From contig NZ_BMOM01000013.1 of NCBI RefSeq assembly GCF_014647075.1, positions 21,401-85,400 of the forward strand: a stretch of DNA of 64,000 bases, in the 5' to 3' direction. Of this stretch, positions 9,086-19,978 are shown piece after piece. The DNA comes from Deinococcus aerophilus. Its GTDB lineage: Bacteria > Deinococcota > Deinococci > Deinococcales > Deinococcaceae. A program made the position numbers and the translations under genes. The notes beneath the pieces were generated by a model. That model worked only from the letters and a program-made list of their open reading frames with translations. It ran no database searches and had not been told where the DNA came from. Within the stretch, counting starts at the first letter, position 1; the number at the start of each line of letters is the position of its first letter.

Positions 9086-9649
9086 ATGTCCGCCCCCGCC
9101 ACATCCGGCAGCGTGATCCTGGTCAATGGTGCGTCCAGTGCAGGCAAGTCCACGCTGTGCCGGGCGCTGCGTGACGCCCTGCCGGGGCCGTTCCTGCATT
9201 TCTCGCTGGACCTCTTCATGTTCGGTGACACCGTGCTGCCGCGCACTCCGGACGGGAAGATCCGCGACTGGCCTACCTTGCGCCCAAGGGTCTTCGAGGG
9301 CTTCTATCGTTGCCTGCCCGCACTGTTGACGGCGGGCAACTCGCTGGTCGTGGACCTGATCATCGAGACGGCGGAGCAGCGTGACCGCCTGTGGACCCTG
9401 CTCGCGCCGCACGATGTGTACGTGGTGGGTCTGCGTTGCCCCGTCGAGGAACTCGAACGCAGAGAGCGGGCGCGCGGAGATCGCCGCCCCGGGGACGCCC
9501 GCCGCGATGCTGAAACGGTGCATGCCTTCATGCCTTACGAACTGGAACTGGACTGCACCGCGCCGCTGCCGGAGAACATGACGCGGGTCATTGAGGGGTG
9601 GCGGGGCCGGACGGGAGTGCGGGGGGGTGGGCCGGCGTCAGCGCCATGA
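9086..9649 (+). CDS. Chloramphenicol phosphotransferase-like P-loop kinase
   Basis: 187 residues. The P-loop is at 15-22 (GASSAGKS), followed by a long LFMFGD segment and VVDLIIETAEQRDRL, then VGLRCPVEELERRERARGDR, which is the lid and Arg region of the CPT/AAC-like phosphotransferase family. Members phosphorylate small molecules, including chloramphenicol in producers; in other bacteria the substrate is unknown and resistance should not be assumed. It is a single gene with a leaderless-type promoter, convergent to the HNH remnant downstream. Confidence 0.8.
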   Translation: MSAPATSGSVILVNGASSAGKSTLCRALRDALPGPFLHFSLDLFMFGDTVLPRTPDGKIRDWPTLRPRVFEGFYRCLPALLTAGNSLVVDLIIETAEQRDRLWTLLAPHDVYVVGLRCPVEELERRERARGDRRPGDARRDAETVHAFMPYELELDCTAPLPENMTRVIEGWRGRTGVRGGGPASAP

Positions 9650-9655
9650 GACGCC

Positions 9656-9742
9656 TCAAATCCGGTCGCTCGTCTGCAAGTTGCAGCGCCGGCACAGCAA
9701 CTGCAGGTTGCCCTTGGTGTTGGCCCCGCTGAAGCTGCTGGA
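9656..9742 (-). pseudogene. C-terminal remnant of an HNH endonuclease
   Basis: Only 28 codons before an upstream stop. They read FSGANTKGNLQLLCRRCNL (minus strand, about 9733-9677) followed by QTSDRI and a stop. The GANTxGNLQLLCxxCN...KSDR pattern is the end of HNH homing or restriction endonucleases, including the metal-binding Cys pair. The rest of the gene is missing, so this is a decayed fragment. Confidence 0.7.
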
Positions 9743-9863
9743 TCATTCCTGAACTGTCGCGCCCCGCCTGAACGGCACAGCGGGCAATGATGTACGGTCA
9801 AGGTATAGAAGGGACGGGGGCCACAGGCATCACGCCCCGGCCCCCGCTTGCCTTCACAGCGCC

Positions 9864-10850
<987 letters not shown>

Positions 10851-10852
10851 GT

Positions 10853-11569
<717 letters not shown>

Positions 11570-11576
11570 GTCCCGG

Positions 11577-11582
11577 ATTGTA
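11577..11582 (-). promoter_or_regulatory. -10 box of leaderless lipB-lipA transcript
   Basis: TACAAT on the minus strand, 7 nt before the lipB ATG. There is no ribosome site between. Confidence 0.55.
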
Positions 11583-11713
11583 CGCTTCCCGTCTGCCAAA
11601 CCACCGTGCCCTGCGCTGAATTGTGCCCGCCATTGACCAGCCACCGTGGTAAATGGGTGCCCTTGTGCTGGTCGGCCCGTGCAGAAAGCCGTCCAGATCT
11701 GCTGGACGTGGGT

Positions 11714-11719
11714 TAAGCT
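11714..11719 (+). promoter_or_regulatory. -10 box of leaderless GNAT gene
   Basis: TAAGCT, 7 nt before the ATG at 11727. No -35 of good quality was seen. Confidence 0.45.
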
Positions 11720-11726
11720 GCTGCAT

Positions 11727-12254
11727 ATGTCCAAGCTTGTTCGTCCATCGGCCCAGTACAGAAGCAGTTTCGTGGAGGCGGTGCGCGAGATGCAGGCCGA
11801 GGGTGGGGGCGGCCTCGCGAGTTCCAGAGTTTGGGACGCGCAGGAGATAGACGCCGACTTCGAAGCCTTTTTAAGTCACCTGCGCCGTCTGGAACCGCCG
11901 GCTGACCTGGCCCCCGGCTGGGTACATTCCAGCGAGTACTGGCTGGTGGACGGCGAGACGTATCTGGGCCGCGCCGACCTGCGCCATGCCCTGACCCCCC
12001 GTCTGCGTGAGTACGGCGGCCACGTCGGTTACGAGGTTCGCCCCTCGGCGCGGCGGCGCGGCCACGGCACGGCCCTGCTGCGCCTGACGCTGGAGCGGGC
12101 GCGCGAACTGGGGCTGCGGGAGGTGCTGGTGACCTGCGATACGGACAACCTCGGCTCGCGCGGCATCATCGAGGCCAACGGCGGCGTTCTGGAGGGAGAA
12201 TTCCAGGTGGAGGGTCACCCCCACCCGCTGCGGCGTTACTGGATCACGCTGTAG
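11727..12254 (+). CDS. GNAT-family N-acetyltransferase
   Basis: 175 residues. The acetyl-CoA-binding motif A is VGYEVRPSARRRGHGTALL (about 114-132; RRRGHG being the R/Q-x-x-G-x-G/A loop), followed by LGLREVLVTCDTDNLGSRGIIEANGG, the motif B region. An N-terminal helix pair (SFVEAVREMQAEG...) matches a subgroup that includes YedL/YkkB-like acetyltransferases. The acceptor substrate is unknown. The gene is divergent from lipB, and both are predicted to be leaderless. Confidence 0.88.
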   Translation: MSKLVRPSAQYRSSFVEAVREMQAEGGGGLASSRVWDAQEIDADFEAFLSHLRRLEPPADLAPGWVHSSEYWLVDGETYLGRADLRHALTPRLREYGGHVGYEVRPSARRRGHGTALLRLTLERARELGLREVLVTCDTDNLGSRGIIEANGGVLEGEFQVEGHPHPLRRYWITL

Positions 12255-12317
12255 CCAGTTCGCAAGCAGGGGTCTTTTGGAGGTCTGGGCCGGCGCTGCG
12301 CCGCTTCAAAGGGTGAG

Positions 12318-13133
12318 CTAGGAGGAAGGCGGCGAGCCGTCTGCGGAATCCTGTCCGCGCAACGTCTGGGCCTCGGTCTCCATGTCGTGCGCCAGCTTTT
12401 CCAGTGCCTCTGCTTGCTGGGCGCTGGAAACACTGGTCTCGCCCATGTGGTCCACCACCGCCTCGGCGATCTGGCTCAGGGCGTCAACCTGGAACGCGGC
12501 GGCCCCGTCCAGGGCACTGATGCGCTCCACGATCTGCGTGCCCGCCTCGGCCAGGGCGTGAACCTCGGCCTCGGCGCTGAAGTGACGCAGTTCGTCCACG
12601 CGCCGCTGGTGTTCGCTCAGGACGCCCTCGAGCTGCCCGACCTGCTCCAGGGTCTGCGCCTGTGCCTGCGCTGCATGAACGATGGTCCGCAGGGCCGTCA
12701 GCTGTTCCTCAACGCGGGCATGGATAAACTGCAGTCCCCCCACGTTCAGGTCACTGAGGGGCGTGCGCGTGACTTCTTCCAGCGCCTGACCCACCAGCCG
12801 GTTGAGGGCCTCGGCCACCGTCATCTGTTCCTGGCCGTTGGTCACGATGTCCTGCAGAATCTGAACCTCCCCGCCGCGTTTCTGCTGCGGCGCGCCCAGC
12901 GGCAGGGCCCGGATCTGCTCGCCGGTCAGGGAAATAACCTGACGCAGCGCCTCGGTGGCGGCCAGTCCCTCCTGTCCGGTCCGGATGATGGCCTCCAGGG
13001 TACTGGCCTGGGCCCAGCCTGCCGCGCCGACGTGTTCGCGGGCGCGCACCTCCGAGACCCGGCGGCGCTGAAGGGAAGATGCATGTTGGATGTTCTCCAG
13101 CAGTTCATCACGGGTTCTTGCATCTTCGCTCAT
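12318..13133 (-). CDS. Coiled-coil protein of unknown function
   Basis: 271 residues, not recognised. Almost entirely helical and rich in Ala, Glu, Gln and Leu, with no signal peptide, membrane helix or cysteine. Two similar helical blocks (LEAIIRTGQEGLAATEALRQVI near 55-76 and LQDIVTNGQEQMTVAEALNRLV near 100-122) suggest an internal repeat. The C-terminal part has heptad-like spacing, somewhat like the signalling helices of chemoreceptors, but no methyl-accepting signature was found. The start at 13133 has AGGA eight nt upstream (inside an alternative MKN start at 13142). It is divergent from rplS with about 65 nt to that gene's promoter. Confidence 0.7.
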   Translation of the reverse strand: MSEDARTRDELLENIQHASSLQRRRVSEVRAREHVGAAGWAQASTLEAIIRTGQEGLAATEALRQVISLTGEQIRALPLGAPQQKRGGEVQILQDIVTNGQEQMTVAEALNRLVGQALEEVTRTPLSDLNVGGLQFIHARVEEQLTALRTIVHAAQAQAQTLEQVGQLEGVLSEHQRRVDELRHFSAEAEVHALAEAGTQIVERISALDGAAAFQVDALSQIAEAVVDHMGETSVSSAQQAEALEKLAHDMETEAQTLRGQDSADGSPPSS

Positions 13134-13198
13134 GTTTTTCATCCTGACGTGCGCGCCGAAGCAAGAAGGTGAGCCGCGCTGCGCTTGACGCTGCCGAC

Positions 13199-13228
13199 TT
13201 GCCGCCCACACCCCCAGGCGCGTATACT
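13199..13228 (+). promoter_or_regulatory. Putative rplS promoter
   Basis: TTGCCG (13199-13204), an 18-nt spacer and TATACT (13223-13228). The leader to the rplS ATG would be about 125 nt, enough for a regulatory RNA structure. Confidence 0.5.
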
Positions 13229-13358
13229 TCTAAAGTCCGGTCCGCTGCCAGCGTGCAGGCGGGCCAGTCCAACAGGTGTAAGAATGCCTCTGCCCGCGCC
13301 CGCCGTGATTCCGGCCGGGTCAGGATGTGGGGTAGTCCGCTGGCCGAAGGAGTCTGTA

Positions 13359-13832
<474 letters not shown>

Positions 13833-13861
13833 CCCCAGAGTTCCGGGCGTATGCCCATCCG

Positions 13862-13891
13862 ACCGTCCGCCCATGTGGCGGGCGGTTTTTT
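13862..13891 (+). terminator. Rho-independent terminator of rplS
   Basis: Stem ACCGTCCGCC / GGCGGGCGGT (one G-T pair) with a 5-nt loop, followed by a T6 run. Confidence 0.9.
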
Positions 13892-13974
13892 CATGGTCCG
13901 GCCACGGCGACCGCTCTGCAGGAAGGAGGCCGCCGAACGTCTGCCCGGCGGTGGCGCAATCTGCAGAACTGCTC

Positions 13975-13980
13975 TAGGCT
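13975..13980 (+). promoter_or_regulatory. -10 box of leaderless HAD phosphatase gene
   Basis: TAGGCT, 6 nt before the GTG at 13987. This supports the GTG over the internal ATG at 14023. Confidence 0.5.
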
Positions 13981-13986
13981 GCCCGC

Positions 13987-14832
13987 GTGACTTCGCGCCG
14001 TTTCGCTCCCTCTGCTGACCGCATGGTCGGTCGCTTGTCCGCCGAGCATCTGGCCGGTCTTCCACTGCTCATGGCCTTTGATCTGGACGGCACCCTGATT
14101 CCCGATCAGGGCCGCCGGGTGGCCGATGACGTGGGCGCGGCGCTGGGACGGCTGCGGGCGCTGGGAGTGAAGCTCGCAATCATTACGGGCCGCGACACGC
14201 CGCCGCGCGATGTGTCTGAGGCCATGCAGCCGCACGCGGTGGCCACCAACAACGGCGGGCGCATTCTGGTGGGTGACGAGCTGCGTGCCGAGGCCCGGTT
14301 CTCGTCCGCAGATCTGGAGGCGGTGCTGGCCCATGAGCTGGCCGACGCGCGGGTGGTGCTGTTCGGTGCCGAGGCGCTGTACGTGCAACTGCCGGCAGGC
14401 CAGCAGCCCGAACCCTGGATGCTGGCCCGCCACTGCCTTCCGCTGGACGGGGCGCCCGCCGAGGGCATCCTGAAGGTCGGCTTCTATCATCCACAGGTGC
14501 CTGATCTCGCCGGGCGGCTGCGCACCACCCACCCGCACCTGGTCCTGACCGGGGCGCAGGACCCGTACCCCAGCTTTCTGACCGTGACCCCGGCGGGAGC
14601 ACACAAGGGCGCGGCGCTCGCCCTGATTGCCGACGCCCTGGGTGTGCCGCATGACCGCACGGTGGCCTTCGGCGACAGCGACAATGACGAGGCCATGCTG
14701 GAAATCGCGGGATACGCCGTTCAGGTGGGCCAGTTGCCGTTGCTGGAGCGGCACGCCCACACCCGGCTGCAGCGCCAGGACGACCTGGGAGCTTTCCTCA
14801 CCGCGTGGGCCGACCGGCTGGGGCTGGCTTAA
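13987..14832 (+). CDS. HAD-superfamily (Cof-type) sugar-phosphate phosphatase
   Basis: 281 residues. HAD motif I is MAFDLDGTLIPDQ (nucleophile and acid Asp), motif II is IITGRDT, the motif III Lys lies near the NNGGRI cap, and motif IV is FGDSDNDEAMLEIAG. A C2-type cap sits between motifs II and III. Such enzymes dephosphorylate sugar phosphates or related metabolites, and the real substrate cannot be told. The start is GTG at 13987 by promoter spacing; the ATG at 14023 is the alternative. Confidence 0.88.
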   Translation: MTSRRFAPSADRMVGRLSAEHLAGLPLLMAFDLDGTLIPDQGRRVADDVGAALGRLRALGVKLAIITGRDTPPRDVSEAMQPHAVATNNGGRILVGDELRAEARFSSADLEAVLAHELADARVVLFGAEALYVQLPAGQQPEPWMLARHCLPLDGAPAEGILKVGFYHPQVPDLAGRLRTTHPHLVLTGAQDPYPSFLTVTPAGAHKGAALALIADALGVPHDRTVAFGDSDNDEAMLEIAGYAVQVGQLPLLERHAHTRLQRQDDLGAFLTAWADRLGLA

Positions 14833-14872
14833 CGCCCCCGGTCGGCCAGCCCAGTTCCCGTTACTTGTCCTG

Positions 14873-15439
14873 TTACTTGGTGGTCAGCGCAAAACTGTTC
14901 AGGATCCCGCGCCCGCTGTCCAGCAGGTCCTGGGGCGTTCCGCTGGGCGTGACCAGGGTCACGGTGTACAGGCGGTTGTTCTTGACGGTAAAGACCTGGG
15001 TCCAGCGCACCTTGCCTCCGTCACCGTCGCCGGTGTAGCTCCATAGGATGGCGCTGTTGCCGCTTACCTTGATGGTCTTCTCGCCCAGCATTTTCAGGTT
15101 GGGCACGTCCTTGGGCATCTGTGAGGCGTACAGGTCACGAATGTCGGCCAGGGTCACCTTCAGTTCGGGAGGGGTATTGCGCACCTGCACGGTAACCGTG
15201 GGGCGCAACGCACCGACGACCTCGTTGACGAAAGCCACGTCCACGTTCGGGGCATTTTTCAGCGGGGTCCAGCCGGACGGCACGCGGATGCTGTAGCCCT
15301 GCGAGCTGTTCACGGTGATGGCTTCAATGATGCGCTCGCCCGTCTGCGGGGCGGCGGGCTGCGCCGGGGAGGTCTGGGCAGTGGCCCCCATCAGGGCGGG
15401 GGCGGTAAGCAGGGCGAGGGTGAGCAAAAGGCGCGTCAT
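14873..15439 (-). CDS. Exported protein of unknown function, PsbP/DcrB-like
   Basis: 188 residues with a signal peptide (about 1-21, ending ATAQT). The mature part is a beta-rich domain: SQGYSIRVPSGW, then VTVQVRNTPPELKVTLADIRD and TIKVSGNSAILWSYTG, ending VTLVTPSGTPQDLLDSGRGILNSFAL. This resembles small DcrB/PsbP-fold exported proteins, without a catalytic motif. A similar protein is encoded at 57053-57580 (a shared ITVNSSQ/PLSVEPN to NSFA/NSVR layout). The ATG has TAGCCT 6 nt upstream, a leaderless layout. Confidence 0.75.
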   Translation of the reverse strand: MTRLLLTLALLTAPALMGATAQTSPAQPAAPQTGERIIEAITVNSSQGYSIRVPSGWTPLKNAPNVDVAFVNEVVGALRPTVTVQVRNTPPELKVTLADIRDLYASQMPKDVPNLKMLGEKTIKVSGNSAILWSYTGDGDGGKVRWTQVFTVKNNRLYTVTLVTPSGTPQDLLDSGRGILNSFALTTK

Positions 15440-15445
15440 GGACGG

Positions 15446-15451
15446 AGGCTA
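15446..15451 (-). promoter_or_regulatory. -10 box of leaderless exported-protein gene
   Basis: TAGCCT on the minus strand, 6 nt before the ATG at 15439. Confidence 0.45.
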
Positions 15452-15577
15452 ATGCCCCAAAGTGAGGCGAGTCTGACGAAATGGAATGGAGGCAAGTCCG
15501 TGTTCCGGATTTCATTCTGAAGGCCGAGTAAACCGCCTTCGCATCCCGACTGACCCGCCGTACAGCTAAATGGAAGC

Positions 15578-16513
15578 ATGAAAAAATTGCTGACTGCCGC
15601 GGTCCTCACCGCCACGCTGGCTTCCTGCAACCTGCTGAACCTGCCGGCCGGCGGCGTCACCAGCTATACCCTGCCGGGCAACGCCGTGTATCCCGAGGGC
15701 ATTGCCCACCGGGACGGCAGCCAGACCTTCTATGTGGGCAGCACCATCGACGGCACCGTCTTCCGCGGCACCCTGGGCCAGAAGGCCACCGAGGTCTTTC
15801 TGCCGCCTGTCTCCGAACGGCCCACCGCCATCGGCATGAAGGTGGACGAACAGGGCCGGCTGTATGTCGCGGGCGGCGGCAGCGGCAAGGTGTTCGTGTA
15901 CGACACGGCGACCAAGTCGCTGATCAAGGAATTTGCCACGCCCGATACCACTGCCACCTTCATCAACGACGTGACCCTGACCCCGGACGCCGCGTATTTC
16001 ACCGATTCGCGCCGCCCGGTGCTGTTCCGGCTGGGCCGCGATGCCTCGGGCCTGCAGACGCTGGAGCCGTGGCTGGACTTCACCGGCACGGCGCTGCAGT
16101 ACCAGAGCGGCTTTAACCTCAACGGCATCGCGTCCACGCCCGACGGCAAGACCCTGATCGTGGTCCAGAGCAACACCGGCAAGCTGTTCCGCATCACTGT
16201 GGCCGACAAATCGGTGAGCGAGATCGATCTGGGGGGCAACACCGTGAAGAACGGCGACGGCATCCTGCTCAGCGGCCAGACCCTTTACGTGGTACGCAAC
16301 CAGGACGTCATTATCGTGCCGGTCAAACTCTCGGCCGACTTCGGCAGCGGCACGCTGGGCACGCCGTTCAGCGACGCCAGCCTGCGCTACCCCACCACCA
16401 TCGCCCAGGAGGGAGGGCGCCTGCTCGTCGTGAATTCTCAGTTCAACAAACGCGGCGAGGGCCTCAACCCGGAGCTGCCGTTCACCGTGTCCAGCGTGGC
16501 GATTCCCAAGTAA
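15578..16513 (+). CDS. Lipoprotein with SMP-30/NHL-type beta propeller
   Basis: 311 residues. Residues 1-17 form a lipoprotein signal ending LASC, so C17 should be lipidated. The rest is a six-bladed-propeller-like series: YPEGIAHRDGSQTFYVGST, GMKVDEQGRLYVAGGGSGKVFVYD, VTLTPDAAYFTDSRRPVLFRL, LNGIASTPDGKTLIVVQSNTGKLFRI and NGDGILLSGQTLYVVRNQ. This is the pattern of SMP-30/gluconolactonase-like proteins, but the metal-binding residues of true lactonases were not confirmed. The ribosome site GGAAG is 4 nt before the ATG. Confidence 0.85.
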   Translation: MKKLLTAAVLTATLASCNLLNLPAGGVTSYTLPGNAVYPEGIAHRDGSQTFYVGSTIDGTVFRGTLGQKATEVFLPPVSERPTAIGMKVDEQGRLYVAGGGSGKVFVYDTATKSLIKEFATPDTTATFINDVTLTPDAAYFTDSRRPVLFRLGRDASGLQTLEPWLDFTGTALQYQSGFNLNGIASTPDGKTLIVVQSNTGKLFRITVADKSVSEIDLGGNTVKNGDGILLSGQTLYVVRNQDVIIVPVKLSADFGSGTLGTPFSDASLRYPTTIAQEGGRLLVVNSQFNKRGEGLNPELPFTVSSVAIPK

Positions 16514-16523
16514 GCGGGGTACG

Positions 16524-16561
16524 GAGGAGGGGACCAGCGACCGTTCACTGGTCCCCTCCTC
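16524..16561. terminator. Strong hairpin between convergent genes
   Basis: A perfect 14-bp stem (GAGGAGGGGACCAG / CTGGTCCCCTCCTC) with a 10-nt loop lies between the lipoprotein gene and the convergent ABC gene. T-tracts are short on both sides. Confidence 0.75.
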
Positions 16562-16566
16562 TTGCC

Positions 16567-18000
16567 TTACTGTGCTGCCGCCTCGGGCTCAGGCAGGGTC
16601 AGCCGCGTGACCGTCTGGGCCTTGCCATCCCGCAGGTGCAGGTGGTGGGTCAATCCTCCGGGCGCGTCGCTCTCCCGGTGGGCAATGACCATCACATGGG
16701 TGCCGCCGTGTACCAGGGCGGGCAGCAGGTCCAGGAAGTGGGCGCGGGCCTCCGGGTCCACGAAATCCAGCCCCTCGTCCAGAATCAGCACGGTGGGAGC
16801 GTGCACGACGGCGCGGGCGAGCAGCAGGCGGCGCAGCTGGCCCTGTGAGAGCCCGGTGGCCGGACGCTCGAGCAGGTCGGTGAGGTGCAGCTGCGCGGCG
16901 AGGGCCTCCACCTGCGCGTGTTCCGCAGCACTCAGGGCCGGAGAGAACCCTTCCGTGCCGGTCCACGCACTGCCGATCACGTCCCGGCCCGTCCACTCCC
17001 GCCGCTGGCGAATGCCGACCTCGGCTCCGACCAGCCCCACCGTGCGGCGGCGCTCGGTCAGCAGGTCCCGGCGCAGGTATGGCCGCCGCACGCTGCCGCC
17101 CAGGGCGGGGTGCAATTCGCCGGCAATCACGCGGGCCAGGGTACTCTTGCCGCTGCCGTTCTCGCCCGTGACCAGCCAGTGCTGCCCGGCTGCCCAGGTC
17201 CAGTTCAGGGGTCCCAGGGCGCGCACGCCGTTGCGCCAGACCTCGGCGTCCTGCAGGCGGATCAGGTCGTCGGTTCCGGGAGGTCGCGGCAGGTCCACCG
17301 TGCGGGACGAAGCGGGCGAGGTGGCCACCTCGCCACGGACCCGGCCCCCGGCGACCTGTACGGTGCGCCACGGCAGCGGCGGCGCTTCCTCGGGGCGGTG
17401 GGTGGCGAGGATCACGGCCACCCCGGACGCGTGGACGGCGGCAAGGACACCGCCCAGCTCGGCCCGCGCTCCGGCGCTCAGACCATCGGTGAATTCGTCC
17501 AGCAGCAGGGCCGGGGGCCGGGGCATCAGGGCGCGGGCGAGCACCACCCGCCGCCGCTGGCCGTGGCTGAGGGTCCGAAAGTCGCGGTCCAGCAGCGCTG
17601 ACAGGTCCGTCAGCGCCACGACCTCGCTCAGCCGCGCCGCGGCCTGTGGGGTCGCGTCCCACAGCTTCAGGACGTCTCCCTCGAAGGCGGCCAGCAGCAC
17701 GTCGCGCACGGTCTGGGCCCAGTCGCGGGTCAGGTAGAAGGCCTCGGCGTCCGGGCCCACCACCGACAGCTGCCGCCGGGCCTGCACCGCCGACGTCTGA
17801 AGTTCGCCGCCCAGCCGGTAGGTCCGCTCGCCGGCCACCGGGGCGACCTCGCCCGCAAGCAGCCGCAGCAGGGTGGTCTTGCCGCCGCCGTTCGGCCCCC
17901 ACAGGCGCACGGCTTCGCCGGGGTGCACGCCCAGGGTCACGCCGCTCAGCAGGTCGCAGCCCCCGGCGCGCACGGTCACGTTCTTGAGGTCCACCAGCAT
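16567..18000 (-). CDS. ABC protein with two ATPase domains (ModF/PhrA-like)
   Basis: 477 residues with two complete nucleotide-binding domains and no membrane helices. Domain 1: Walker A GPNGGGKT (35-42), signature LSHGQRRR, Walker B ALLLDEF. Domain 2: Walker A GENGSGKS, signature LSQGQLRR, Walker B VLILDEGLDF. The layout matches ModF/PhrA, whose function (molybdenum-related or stress-related) is unclear. No permease gene adjoins it. The ATG at 18000 is preferred over an upstream frame that overlaps the promoter of the stomatin gene. The gene is divergent from the stomatin/NfeD pair. Confidence 0.9.
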   Translation of the reverse strand: MLVDLKNVTVRAGGCDLLSGVTLGVHPGEAVRLWGPNGGGKTTLLRLLAGEVAPVAGERTYRLGGELQTSAVQARRQLSVVGPDAEAFYLTRDWAQTVRDVLLAAFEGDVLKLWDATPQAAARLSEVVALTDLSALLDRDFRTLSHGQRRRVVLARALMPRPPALLLDEFTDGLSAGARAELGGVLAAVHASGVAVILATHRPEEAPPLPWRTVQVAGGRVRGEVATSPASSRTVDLPRPPGTDDLIRLQDAEVWRNGVRALGPLNWTWAAGQHWLVTGENGSGKSTLARVIAGELHPALGGSVRRPYLRRDLLTERRRTVGLVGAEVGIRQRREWTGRDVIGSAWTGTEGFSPALSAAEHAQVEALAAQLHLTDLLERPATGLSQGQLRRLLLARAVVHAPTVLILDEGLDFVDPEARAHFLDLLPALVHGGTHVMVIAHRESDAPGGLTHHLHLRDGKAQTVTRLTLPEPEAAAQ

Positions 18001-18095
18001 CGCCGGCCAGTGTAGTGCCTGGGGCGGGCCCGGAGTCCGGCTGGGCGGGGAACTTTCTGCGCTGCCTCCACGTATTCCCGGGCAGGAGGAAAGAC

Positions 18096-19016
18096 ATGGG
18101 TGCACTGATCGTGATTGTTTTCTTGGTTCTGCTGGTGCTGGTGACCTTGCTGGCAGGAGTCAAGAGCGTGCCACAGGGGTACGAATGGACCCAGGAGCGC
18201 TTCGGCAAGTACCAGCGCAGCCTGCGGCCCGGCCTGAACCTGATCATCCCGTACATTGACCGCATCGGCCGGCGCGTCAACATGATGGAACAGGTCCTCG
18301 ACGTGCCCAGCCAGGAAGTCATCACCCGCGACAACGCCCTGATCACGGTCGACGGCGTGGTGTTCTATCAGGTACTCGATTCGGCCAAGGCCAGTTACGA
18401 GGTGCGCAATCTGGAACAGGCCACCCTGAACCTCACCATGACCAACATCCGCACGGTGATGGGCAGCATGGATCTGGACGACCTGCTCAGCAACCGCGAC
18501 TCCATCAACGCCCGCCTGCTCGCGGTGGTGGACGAGGCCACCGAGCCGTGGGGCGTCAAGGTCACGCGCATCGAGGTCAAGGACATCAAGCCGCCCGCCG
18601 ATCTGGTCGCCAGCATGGGCCGTCAGATGAAGGCCGAGCGCGAGAAGCGGGCCAACATCCTGGACGCCGAGGGCTTCCGGCAGGCCGCCATCCTCAAGGC
18701 CGAGGGCGAGAAGCAGGCCGAGATCCTGAATGCCGAGGGCCGCCGGCAGGCTGCCTTTCTGGAGGCCGAGGCACGCGAACGTGAGGCCGCCGCCGAAGCC
18801 GAGGCCACCCGGCTGGTCAGCGAGGCGATTGCCGGGGGCAACGCGCAGGCCATCAACTACTTCATCGCGCAGCGGTACGTGGACGCGCTGCGGGACGTGG
18901 CGACCGCCCCCAACCAGAAGACCCTGATTCTGCCCATCGAGGCCACCAGCATCCTGGGCAGCCTGCAAGGCATCGCGGAGGTGGCAAAAGAAGCCTTCGG
19001 CGGGCGGAAGGGGTAG
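18096..19016 (+). CDS. SPFH/band-7 stomatin-like protein (QmcA type)
   Basis: 306 residues. One N-terminal membrane helix (4-22) then the SPFH domain (SVPQGYEWTQERFGKY ... EVITRDNALITVDGVVFYQVLD ... VKVTRIEVKDIKPP). A charged coiled coil follows, with repeated (D/N)AEG(F/R)RQAA units at about 182-232, and then the PIEATSILGSLQGI tail. Such proteins oligomerise on the membrane and recruit or restrain proteases. AGGAGGA precedes the ATG by 5 nt. The NfeD-family gene follows 5 nt after the stop; this two-gene unit is the standard partner pair. Confidence 0.93.
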   Translation: MGALIVIVFLVLLVLVTLLAGVKSVPQGYEWTQERFGKYQRSLRPGLNLIIPYIDRIGRRVNMMEQVLDVPSQEVITRDNALITVDGVVFYQVLDSAKASYEVRNLEQATLNLTMTNIRTVMGSMDLDDLLSNRDSINARLLAVVDEATEPWGVKVTRIEVKDIKPPADLVASMGRQMKAEREKRANILDAEGFRQAAILKAEGEKQAEILNAEGRRQAAFLEAEAREREAAAEAEATRLVSEAIAGGNAQAINYFIAQRYVDALRDVATAPNQKTLILPIEATSILGSLQGIAEVAKEAFGGRKG

Positions 19017-19021
19017 GGGCC

Positions 19022-19489
19022 GTGGACTGGCTTCCTTCCCTGGACCGCATCCTGCCCGGCCACTGGTGGGTGCTGGGCGCCGTGCTGCTGATGCTGGAAC
19101 TGGCGGCGCCGGGCATCTTCTTCGTGTGGCTGGCGCTCGCCGCCTTCACGCTGGGCCTGATCGTGTTCGTGCTGCCGCTGGCCGTTCCCCTGCAACTGTT
19201 TCTCTTCGCAGTGCTGTGCATCGTGGCCGTGTTCGTGGGCAAGCGTTATGTGGGCCGCCTGATGCTGGGCGGACAGGACGGCGAGCGCCTGAACACCGGT
19301 GCCGGCCGACTGGTGGGCCGCACGGTCGTGGTCACGGCCGCGATTCGCAACGGGTCGGGCCGCGTGCGGGTCGGCGACAGCGAGTGGCGGGCCACCGGCC
19401 CCGACACCCCGGAGGGCGCGCAGGTCCTGATCGTGGGGGCCGAGGGCACCACCCTGACTGTCCGTGAAATCAGCGGAACGTGGGTGTAA
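19022..19489 (+). CDS. NfeD-family membrane protein
   Basis: 155 residues, the short form of NfeD without a ClpP-like protease domain. Three or four membrane helices lie in 13-78 (WWVLGAVLLMLELAAPGIFFVWLAL...), followed by a C-terminal OB-fold (about 95-155: GRLVGRTVVVTAAIRNGSGRVRVGDSEW). The GTG start follows the stomatin stop by 5 nt, so the two are co-translated. It is thought to act with the stomatin partner in membrane quality control. Confidence 0.9.
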   Translation: MDWLPSLDRILPGHWWVLGAVLLMLELAAPGIFFVWLALAAFTLGLIVFVLPLAVPLQLFLFAVLCIVAVFVGKRYVGRLMLGGQDGERLNTGAGRLVGRTVVVTAAIRNGSGRVRVGDSEWRATGPDTPEGAQVLIVGAEGTTLTVREISGTWV

Positions 19490-19530
19490 GCGCAGCCGCC
19501 CAACGCACCCACAGACAGGTTCCAGACATG

Positions 19531-19564
19531 AAAAAGCCCCTCCGAAGATGGAGGGGCCTTTTTT
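19531..19564. terminator. Bidirectional terminator between nfeD and rpsI
   Basis: An 8-bp stem (GCCCCTCC / GGAGGGGC) has A5 before it and T6 after it, so it can end transcription from both sides. Confidence 0.9.
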
Positions 19565-19574
19565 GTAGAGGGGA

Positions 19575-19976
<402 letters not shown>

Positions 19977-19978
19977 GA

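Noticed and set aside
9535..9801. 88-codon minus-strand frame with several Cys pairs
   Set aside because: It runs antisense through the end of the P-loop kinase gene and in a different frame from the HNH remnant; the Cys pairs come from GC-rich shadow sequence.
16589..18346. Long minus-strand frame overlapping the ABC protein in another frame
   Set aside because: The translation is Arg/Pro/Gly-rich without motifs, while the other frame has two complete ABC domains.
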